The notes under the pieces were generated by a model. It had not been told where the DNA came from, did not search any database, and saw only the letters and a program-made list of their open reading frames with translations. A stretch of DNA of 64,000 nucleotides from contig JAKZAN010000005.1 of NCBI GenBank assembly GCA_023053545.1, positions 3,782,001-3,846,000 of the forward strand, read 5' to 3'. The stretch is from Lepidurus packardi. Lineage: Eukaryota; Arthropoda; Branchiopoda; Notostraca; Triopsidae. A program made the position numbers and the translations under genes. Positions 25,146 to 35,100 of this stretch are shown here, one piece after another; position 1 is the stretch's first letter, and every line of letters begins with the position of its first letter.

Positions 25146-25424
25146 AAATTCGGGGGCTGATTTCATAAAAACTACTCGTCCGATGTATTTTTTTTAAATT
25201 GTAAAAAATCTAGAAATAAAATATCTACTGCAAGTGATGGCCCGATTTCCAATTTTTCGGTTATTTAGAAATTCCCAAAACTTTGCCTTCAATTTTTTAG
25301 TTAAATTACATAATTTTTTTAAAAAAACTCGATCACTTGCAGTAAATGTTTTTCTGATCGATTTTTTGTTATATGTATCATTTTAATCGGTTGAGTAGTT
25401 TTTAAGATATCAGCCCCCGAATTT
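25146..25424. repeat. Fold-back (palindromic) element, 279 bp, MITE-like
   Basis: The outer arms are AAATTCGGGGGCTGAT (25146-25161) and its exact complement at 25409-25424. Further in, AAAACTACTC faces GAGTAGTTTT, and TACTGCAAGTGAT (25226-25238) faces ATCACTTGCAGTA (25332-25344). Nearly the whole element is therefore one imperfect hairpin around an AT-rich centre. It has no open frame. The AAAACTACTC-plus-CCGAT arm resembles short motifs common in invertebrate repeats. Clear target-site duplications were not seen. Most likely a non-autonomous DNA element. Confidence 0.85.
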
Positions 25425-26982
25425 CCCCATGTTATTCACCCATAAGAGGGTTCTGTATACCGGGGCCTTAACCGAACCCCGAGAGGCAATAGAAACTGGC
25501 ACAGCTGTATAGCCCATATCTTTTTCAGCAGAAACTAACTGGCATAATTGGTGTGAGAACGAATTGGCAAGGCTTATCATAAAACCAGTTGGATGACTTG
25601 ACTAATTGTTCACACTACAAGCTTCTTACATCAAGACGTGGCAGATCTGATACAAAGTCTACATGTAATTTCGTTGCTCTGATTGTGCCTCGCTTGGATA
25701 CTCTTGCCAAGACAAATTCCAGCGATAATGTCGTTGCTTCCAAGATGAACACATCCAGTCTCTTTGGATTTAGCAATTACAAAATTGGACCAAGTATTGG
25801 CCCGAAACTCGGCTTGGATTACATAGCACGTACACCTTTATAACACGTAGCAATTATTGTCCTCTAGTTTAGTTGACGTGTAATTAATTATTTGACCTTA
25901 TTTGACGAACCTCTACAAGTTTGCTGAATTGTTTAACATAGCGCTTATAGCACGCAATTGTGAATAGAAAATGAGATACAGTACCTTCTGAAATCTTTCC
26001 TGGTAAAGTTGGTCGTAAGCCAATTTTGAACCGTGTGCTACTATTTGAACTATATTTGGGTAAATTTTCGAGACCATTGAAACTTATCGTAACCCAATTG
26101 CAATTATCTAATATACCTTTCCTTCGAAAATTTCGAAACGTTATAGATCTTAGAAGTTCTTATGTATAAAGCATTTGTAGGACACAATTTAATAAAGAAC
26201 TTTTCACGCAAGCGATAAAAAAACCCTTCCCGTTTTCACGGCCGCTCGCGTAAATATTTAAGTTACCAATCTCCCGCTAGGTGGCAGCTCCCTTCGCTCT
26301 GTTCGTTTATTCCCATTTTCTGTGGCACAAAAAATAGCAGCCTCCTAGGATGAAGTTTCGGAAGCTGAATATCATCAACCGGTTAACTCGAGACAATGTG
26401 AGTAGTAATGCAAAAACTAGTCTACTTGGTAATCTACAGTGATACCTTAGTGTTGTTATTGTGAATATATGATTGAAATCAATACAACTGACATTCTAAA
26501 CATTTTAGTATGTAATAGTTTTTATTTTGAAACTATTATTTTTGCGTTAAATAAGAATTTAAGGTTTAATTGGATCGTACTGCTACAGAAGCTAGTTGAA
26601 CAATCAAACGAGCCTTCGTATTCAAAATGTTGCTCTATTTTGTATATTCCACACACACAATGTGTAGTTCGGGTCCTGAAAAAGGATGGCGTTGTTTCGT
26701 TGGCTTATCTTGTATGTTTTAAATATAATATTTAAATATTATATTTTAAGTGTATATTAAATATTCAAGCTTGTCGTCTCCTGACTACATGCGCTTGATA
26801 AAAATTCGTTGACAGATAGTGATACTTTCTCACAGGCAAATTAAGAGAATTGATATTTCTCTCAAAAAGGGTAATTGAATTCCAAAAAAACTCCTTGGAG
26901 TTTATCTTAAACGTAACTATTTGATTTACTTACAGTATTTCTCTGCTCTGAGATTTGTATTCGCCGTTTTTAAAAAATCTTT
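25425..26982. other. Gap with possible transposase remnant
   Basis: At 25589-25843 (+) an 84-codon open frame contains TNSS and a SLFGFSNYKIGPSIG segment that loosely recalls the N-terminal part of Mutator-like transposases; the match is too weak to name. Around 26350 an ATG begins a basic 16-residue peptide (MKFRKLNIINRLTRDN) followed directly by a GTGAGT donor. This could be a first exon, but no partner exon was found. An AT palindrome lies at 26721-26746. Confidence 0.3.
26721..26746. repeat. Perfect 26-bp AT palindrome
   Basis: AAATATAATATTT is followed immediately by its exact reverse complement, with no loop. It lies between a coding-like fragment and the retrotransposon tail. Such AT palindromes can extrude cruciforms and can arise by chance in AT-rich DNA. 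Confidence 0.85.
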
Positions 26983-28130
26983 ATGGCTTTTACGATTGAA
27001 AATAATACTTTTATAGGCATCCAGCTACCTGACATAACACAACAAAACTTATTTGAAAATTTGTTAGCCCCATGGGAGTTTGCGGGAAAAGAAATTCTCA
27101 CTGAAATATACTGGACATCAATGAAGTATCCTCATGTAGCAGTGCAGTTGGTGTTAGCTTTCTTACAAAATAAGTACAGCAATTTTAAGAAAATTTACGC
27201 AGACGGGTCAAAAGGCGAATCAGAGAACACTGGATGCGGCATATTCATAGAAGAAACTGGCGAGTCCAAAGAATTGCGTAGAATTCCACAATCCTCCATT
27301 TTATCCACAGAACTGACAGCAATTTTTATGGCAATAGATTTTATATAAAAAAAACACTCCCGACAACTATGTAATCTTAACAGATTCCAAGGCATTAAAA
27401 AGGTGACCTATAGAACATATTTCGAGTTAAGTCAAAAAATCCAAAAAATAATAAGAGCACTAAGAGATAAGGTTTTGTAATAATCTTGCAATGGATCCCC
27501 ACACACATAGGCATACCGGGAAATAAAGCAGCTGATAGGGTGGCGAAGAAAGGGAGAATCTCCAGCAATGTGCGAACGAACTATTTAACAATACAAGAAC
27601 TAAAAGGAATGGCATCGAAAAGGAGTTTTTACACGAAATCAAACTAAGTACAAGACTGAACATAGTACTGCAACCGGATAATTTTGGCTCCACAAGTTGA
27701 GAAGTATTAGAAAAAGAAGAAAGGCTATAGCTGTATTGATGCGGACATGAAAGGATCGGCTCGTGGCTGTACAGATTCAAACTAAAAGATAGCCCGGCGT
27801 GCAGAAACTGCGACGAGGATGAAGAAAATGTGAAACACTTGATCATGGAATGCCGAGCTTTCAGAGCGGAGAGAAACATTTGTTTGGCGAGATGCGCAGT
27901 AAAAACATACCAATCGAGTTGAACGAAGTGCTAGGTTCGGAAAGAGATCAGTGCATGAACAATTTTATATCCAAAACGCTCTCATTAATTTTTTTACACA
28001 AACGAAGATTGTAGAATTTATTTAGAAGACTGTAAATTCTGGTGATGTAATGAGATTTCAAAGGAATGCCGAAGGCGATAATGTGCTGCAATAACGACAT
28101 TGATCGCCATAAAACAAACAAACTTGTATA
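26983..28130 (+). pseudogene. Decayed non-LTR retrotransposon tail: RNase H and CCHC motif
   Basis: The longest open piece (26983-27348) ends in an RNase H domain: the catalytic Asp in IYADGSKG, the Glu in STELTAI and, after a stop and shift, the Asp in ILTDSKALK (about 27366-27400). A further shifted segment gives WIPTHIGIPGNKAADRVAKK (about 27488-27545), the family's last catalytic block. Near 27800-27860 the sequence CRNCDEDEENVKHLIMEC is the C-x2-C-x(n)-H-x4-C motif found after RNase H in I/Jockey-type elements. Stops and frameshifts lie between every block, so the copy is dead. The reverse transcriptase part is absent (5' truncation). A tail ending near ATAAAACAAACAAAC (about 28108-28122) may be the 3' end. 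Confidence 0.82.
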
Positions 28131-29196
28131 GACAAATCAACGTGTTTTCCTGACATCACAATAGAGGAGTTTATTGACACAGTTTCCTTTGCCTAAATTG
28201 GGAACGACAATAGGCAGCTGTTAAAACAAGCGAAGACGAGAAATGTGTCCCAGGTCAACCCGCCTTAAGGTACTCCTGGATATCAGCAAAGAACGGAAGT
28301 TAGGCTTTTCCAGCGTAACTCACTTATAAAGAAACGCGAGAAAAACTTCTTCTTAGTAATAGATCGTGCATTTTCTGAAGCGTATATAAGGGCATCCATT
28401 CCTGTAAGTGTTAAACACATATCAAATGACAGTAAAGCACGTATGGCCTACATATTGTATTCATGGTATCTGACTTGTATTGGTATTGTTTTTGTGTACG
28501 TATACATCACGTAGTACAATGCGTAAACGAAAACAACACATGTTTCGGCTATACGAAAATGAATACCATACTTATTGCAGGTGTGTTATTCTTACACTAG
28601 AATAATAAGAACAAGATAATAAGATCAATATGGAACAATATGAGACAACAAGAACAATATAGAACAATATGAGTACAACTAGTCTAACAAGAATAGTAAA
28701 GTAATGCAATTTATCTATGACAATTGTCAATATGTTCATTGGATTTATAGTACAAGCTCAATTTCCAGCCTTTCGCCGTCCTGCAGCGAGACGTAAGCCA
28801 ATTCGACAATAATCATACATATACCAAAATAAATTAAGCGTGTGGGAATAAGCCGTACAAGTGTCCGGTAGGACGGAAGTGAAGACAGGATTACATGCAG
28901 GATTCCCAGTTTTAAGCACAGATATACCGGTTATCTAAAAGATGTTTAAAGCGTCCAGTGAAGCGAAGGTCTGCGTATACAAAATGAAAAGAAGCCAAAG
29001 TTGTAAACCTGGAAGCCTTGCAATAGGTACAGTCCCAATTCATGACAATTTATCCATTGAACTTTTCCTTAGGACATCATGAAAAGGAGAACACTACAGA
29101 CAATTAGTAAAAGCAAACAGGAAGTAATGTAACGCAAAACCGAGTTAACTCCGAGTAGGTAAGTATGTCACTAGCTCCATCGGTGTCGCGACTCAT
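28131..29196. other. Gap between LINE remnant and the carboxypeptidase gene
   Basis: This includes the presumed 3' UTR of the minus-strand carboxypeptidase gene next to 29196. A degenerate short tandem repeat of GAACAATATGAG-like units lies at about 28625-28690. No gene is supported. Confidence 0.5.
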
Positions 29197-32100
29197 TTAC
29201 TTTAAACTCATTATTGCCATGACAAAGGCGCGTCCTGCTTCTTCGTAATGGTGAGTTGTCAAGTGCCTCCCCTAAAGAGATAAAATAAACTGTTGTCTCT
29301 CATCCTACGCAAATAAAAATCTTTTCACTTGATGTTCACCCCGGTCGGCTCCTGCAAGACTGGCTTCAAGCGTATAACTTCGTTGAATACCCAAATTTCT
29401 CCACAAAGCAACCCTGGCCGTGGATTCTCGTTCTTCTTCTATCACAAACGAGCAATAATCTTTGCAAAATGCTTGGCAGTTATCGTGCATGGCTTGAGCC
29501 AGCTCCTGTAAGAAAATTATTTTTAATTGCATGCTCCTCGACGACAGAAAGTTTTTTGTCTTTACTACAATCTCTTCCACGTTTTGTGAACAATTCGCAT
29601 CGCTCATCTTCCAGCTGTGTGCTGCGCTACAGCCGTACAAGAAAATGTTCTTGTGTCGGGAATGGCCATGATAATCACAAAATACAATGGGCCGATTCCG
29701 CAATACCTTGCACGCATATTCAACAAGGCCCTTTAGAAAGAGTACAAAAGCAATTATACACCAAGCGTTTAGTAAAATTGGTCTATTTTTACTTTGCTAT
29801 GATAAATGGTGGGATGTATTAGGGGACTGGGATTTAACCAACAGCGGTTCAAGTCTTCGTCGGTCAAGTCACACCGGTAACTAAGAAAGAAAAACAAGAC
29901 AATTATCAAACAATTTCTGAAACCAGCTTGGCCAACATTTGACTTCCGCCTTCCCGTTAGTTGCCCATCAGGGATTCAAGGCAATCCGTTCCACAAAGTT
30001 TGCTACCCAGTCTTGCATGAACTGAAAGGAATTTATCGAAGAATAGACATATAAAGCTACTCGTGCGCTCAGAAACCCCAAATCGAACTCGTCTCTTAGC
30101 TGGAAACCAAAAGGCAGAAACTTTTTTGCGGTCATAGAACCTACAATTTCTTCTAGCCTAAACAGTTGCATAATCCAGGAAACAAAAGAGGCTAAACATC
30201 ATAGATGATTTATAACGATTGGGATGAGATCAAGGGCCCTTCTTGCACGTCTGGACAGTTTAATTTTTTTTCTAAAAACTATAAATTCAGAAATAACGGT
30301 ATTCTAACAGGTTCAGTAACCCGTCAGGGCAGAATAGGGAACTAAGAGGACACCAAAAAGCTTTCTACGCGTCTCCACGCTTCTTCGTCCTGCAGGACAG
30401 GGGGAACAAAACATGGAAAAGTAAAATGTCTAAGACGCCTTGTCACTACTTTGCCCAATGGACGTGGAAGGCCCTTCGCTATATAAAGCGCTCCATCCCG
30501 TCAGTTTTTCTTCATAATTCAAAGTGCACTTCCTTCTGCAAGACACAGCCAGTCCACAGCCAGTAAGTCCAGAGTAAGTTTTAGCATCTAATAAACAAAA
30601 ACTTCGTTGCCCTGACAGGCTAAAGACTAAGCGTTAAGACATTTACACACACTTCTCCCTCCAGACAATGCGGTTTCCAGTCCTTCTGATATTCAGCGTT
30701 ATGCTAGGATTAGGGGGTAAGCTTTTGCAAAGCGATTCTTCGAAAGTGTGCATCTTTAAAAAAAATATCCTCTTTTTCCTAGTGGGCCAACGGATTTCCA
30801 CCGCCAAAATTGGAGACAATCGCTATTTTATATCGTGGCACAGTCCCTACGCCCCAGTGCTCAACTTCCACTTAGCGTATCAATATTGCCGTACTATCGC
30901 CATGGAGCTGATCAGCTTTGAGACTGCTGAAGAGGCGCAGCATGTGACCGATTTCCTTCGCTCAAACAGTAAAACATGTTAGTTTTATTCTTGCTGCACC
31001 CCCTTCTTTTGCTCGTCAGCACGAGTAAAAGTACTAAAAATACTCGTTTTAACGTTTTTTTTTTCTTTTTCTGCAACTGAATAGATCAGCAGCCCAAAGA
31101 TTTCTGGACTTCTGGAAATACCCTGGGTAGCGATAATTGGCTGTGGATGAGTAACGGCTCTCCTCTAAACAGCACATTCAATTACTGGCCTAATGGAGCT
31201 GAGCAAGCCAAGTAAAGACTAGAAATATATTTTTTGTGTGTCTATATACCTTATTGATGTTAGACAGAAGCCAGTTTTTGTAAAATTTTATATGATTATT
31301 AGGGAAGGAGGCGGTTGCTTGTTGCAAGCAAATAACGCTCAAGCATGGAAAGCTGTCGGTTGTGGTGAACCCCACCATTTCATTTGCGAACAAACGCGCT
31401 GCTACTTCTACAATTTTAATCCGTTCCTGAGTAGTTCTGCAGCTTCCAGCACTGCAGGCTCCACGCGATAAAACAATCCCACCAACTCTTTTTGTTTCCT
31501 CACCCATTACTAAGACAAGCATCTGCTTGAAACGGATACCAAGATTCACAATTCCCATGCATCATCAGCGGAGCTATTACTCTTGGAGGATGAGGGAAAA
31601 AAGTAAAAAGGCATGCAATTTATGTCACCGGTTTCTGCCCAAGCAAAAGACGCAACTAAGTTATGGAGGGGAAAGTGTTCCTTGGAGAACGAATTGTTAC
31701 GTGTATAAACGGAAGCTATGTTATTATTAAATAAACTTTTTTTTTCTTCTGTTAAGTAAATCGAAAATATTGAAGCAATAACTACGTCTAACATTCAGCC
31801 CCCAGGCGCTGTTATATCGGCAAGCAATTCAGAGCACCCTGGGGACGCAAAGATGAAAACGGTTCAACATTCAACAGAAAACCCCAGCGTTCTCGGAAAT
31901 CCTGCGATGCCTGAAATACCAACGAAGTGGGGGTACGAAACGACATGAGTCGTGTATGGGATTCTTTCATATCTGACATCTTTTAAAAAGCTCCAGCTAC
32001 GCCTTCAGGAAGGCAAAAGAAAGAAAGCGGGGAACGTAAAAAACTCTTCGGCTCCTGACACGCAATTTAATGTCCACTTGACCTATCCTGTGTCTTATAC

Positions 32101-35100
32101 CTTCCCCTCACCGCTAAGCTGATATCAAACTACAGCCCCGCCACATAAACTTTCGAGAAAAGAAAGGAAAAAAAGAAAGAAACTTACCAACCATTGATCA
32201 CCCCGTCGACATTCAACATTGGAATTATTAGGAACGTATGTTTGTCGCCGGTGAAGTTTCTTATTAAAGCATCTACGGATCCTTTCATGACCCATGAGCT
32301 GTTGGATTCACCCGGGTGGACTCGTCCAGTAAGTATGACAAGTTTCGCAACCTACAAAGTCTAAGAAACTTACTTCTCCACAAAAAAAAAAAAAAAAAAA
32401 AAAATCTATCCATTTTGGTAGAAAGGGCTTACAGCAGGATCCGCTCCAGAAGTCCGTAGGACAGGTACAGGATTCTTTAATAACGTAGAACATAAAGTTT
32501 TCACAGTCAAGTCAGGCTTGTCTCGCTTCCACAGACAGATATCAGTCTGAAAAAGGGTACAAGGGAGAGATAAATAAAACGTTTATGTTTTTTTTTCTTA
32601 AGATAAAAAACAAACAAAAAATAGACTTGTGGGCAAAACTTTTCGAAAGAGACGCACCAGCAATTGGCTATACGTGTAAGGATAATGATAAGCCATGTAC
32701 ACAACATCGTAGCTGTACGGGAAAGTCACCGAGAACGTTGCTGTCATGTAATTTTTCCCCGAGGTGGATGCAGGATTGTGATACACATTACGGAAGTAGC
32801 AAATATCTGTTCCAGCCCTCGTCCAAGTGTGCCGTTGCTTAATAAACGCCTGGGTTACCGAGAACATGACTGGTTTCATGCCTGTCAACATCATAAATTA
32901 GGAATTTAATTAACCCACGCAAGGAAACTTCAATGGAATGCGATTTAATTTTGTTAAATAGGGCGTTGGTATCCTTACATTAAAATTTTACATTACCCAA
33001 AAGTTAACGTAGGAGAACCTAATACAAAAATACCTTCGTTAAAGAGGCTATTTTGCTTCTCGTTGTTGAGGATATTGAAGGTGTAAGGCAAATGCGCTTG
33101 CATGTTTCGTACTTGAAAGTAGAACCAAAGTTGTCTATGGCTGGAGTTGACATCAGGATTCAGGATTAAATCGTATTCCCTGGGACCCACCTAAATTTAT
33201 TAGGTTGATTTTTAGTGTTTCTTTTTCCACACAAGAACGGAAGTCATAGGGAATTTGATATGAGGTTCGCATGGGATGGGGGAAGTTAATGGATCATTTA
33301 CCTGGAAAACTTTGCGCAAGTTACCGCTCTCGAAGCGTGATTCAAAGCGTAAATGATTTACAGGCTCACGTTTGCCTAATAAGTTGCCATCGTCGTTATT
33401 CAGCCATTTAAGAGCTGGTGATCCTGTTAAAAGCTCGTCTAAATCGTAAACAAGTTCCCGGAGAGGTTTCGCGGTCGGGACAACGACGGGGTGCAGCGCT
33501 TGCTGAAGGTTTCGTAGCCATATGGACCTTCAATTAGAAACCAATCGATAGTATACCGATGTCACGTGTGTTGCTCCCCGCCCCAAAAAAAAAACTTCCT
33601 CTCCCTCCTTTCCGTCGTCCAATTTCATGCTCGGGAAAAGTTACCTGCAAACTTTGCGATCTTTCTTATGCAAAAACTGGTCCTGATCCTCTCCCTGTGC
33701 GCCCGCCCAATCCGGATAGGCCAACTTGACAAACGGGACGATATGATGAACCCGATTCGCGACATGCTCGTAGATCTTCATTCGATCCCATTTGGCAGTC
33801 AGGGCCATAAGTTGGTCCAAATCTAGGTCTCTTGTTGCCACATTTTCCTTATTCATCTCAGTTTTAGCAGCGTAATGAGACGGTTGTTTTAGAACTGACG
33901 ACAACTCCGCCATAATTTGGGATCGGAAATCGCTCGGATCTCCATGAGCGTCGAGTAAGTCACGCGACGATGAAGAAGGCAAGTCGAAAAAAGGAGCAAA
34001 TACAGACAAATCGCTCAACTCGTGATAGTGCGGCTCAACATCGGAGGCATTTCTTCTTGTACGGTGTCGTTTTTGCCTTGGAACTCGTTTCCCGTCTGCG
34101 ATTTCTTTGTCGCCTTCCCCAAGCTCGCCTGCGCCGGCTTCTTCGGATGCATCATTATCGGATTCGCTGACGGTCCAGGACAAAGGGGTAGACTCGCGTG
34201 AATATATTGCTTCAGAATGGATTCCTATGGGGCCGGGAAGAAAAGAAAAAATGTGAGGCATTGTTCGATTAATAAAGAATGAAGCATTCTGCGTGCCTTT
34301 TCTCATAAAAAAAGGACAAACAGGAGGACGGCTTGGAACTGTGCCTCAAAATTAAAAAAAGGAAAGCAAACTACGCGCTGTGCCTCCCATCATGCTTTTT
34401 TCTAGTTTACCTTCTTCGGGAACGGGGAGTGTAAACCGTAAAGGCCCTTTTATCGTAATAGGCAGCTCTTGTTTGCCCGCGCACCGTATAATAATGCCCC
34501 CAGCTTTATATAATATTCCGTCGTTCGCTTCCGTATCCGGGCAAGATGTGCAAAAACGATGCAACGTCTCCAAGTTTTCGCGGTTTCGCAACGCAGCCAA
34601 CCCGAGTGCTTTTCCCACACCCCAGCGACGGCAAAGTAAATAAGAAGGAGAGAAAAGAAAAGAAGGACAAACCATAAAGATTAATCGACCAGGGTAGAAG
34701 GGGGGAGGGAGTGGGAGTTATCTCTCCTCTTATATAGTTTCAAGCTTGAGTGCGTACCTTGTTTTGAGATGGAGCTGAGACAGCTGACGGTATACTTGCA
34801 TAACTTGAGTCGATTTTTCTCTTTCCGGGCCGAATGTCGACTCAGCAGACTTAAGAGCGTCTGCACTAGTTCACCCTGGGCCGCCTTGGTGCTGTTCACC
34901 TCTAATATACACATAGAAATGGCGGAACGTTAGTGTTTGCATCCTCCCTCCCACATCTAAAACGAAATTAACCAACTTAATTTGAGGACATATGTCAACG
35001 CTTCCAGCGCTGCTTTCAAGGCAATTGCATTAGCTTCTGCTCGGGGTATTAGTTCTCCTTGGAATAGGTCCACGATGCCCTCTCGACCCAGTATTTTGCA

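Noticed and set aside
29329-29822. Plus-strand frames over the carboxypeptidase catalytic exons
   Set aside because: Antisense shadows; the minus strand carries clear CCP motifs with matching splice sites.
32382-32404. Run of 23 A as a possible retroposon tail
   Set aside because: It lies in carboxypeptidase intron 11, with no adjacent retroposon body or target duplication. Treated as a simple homopolymer.
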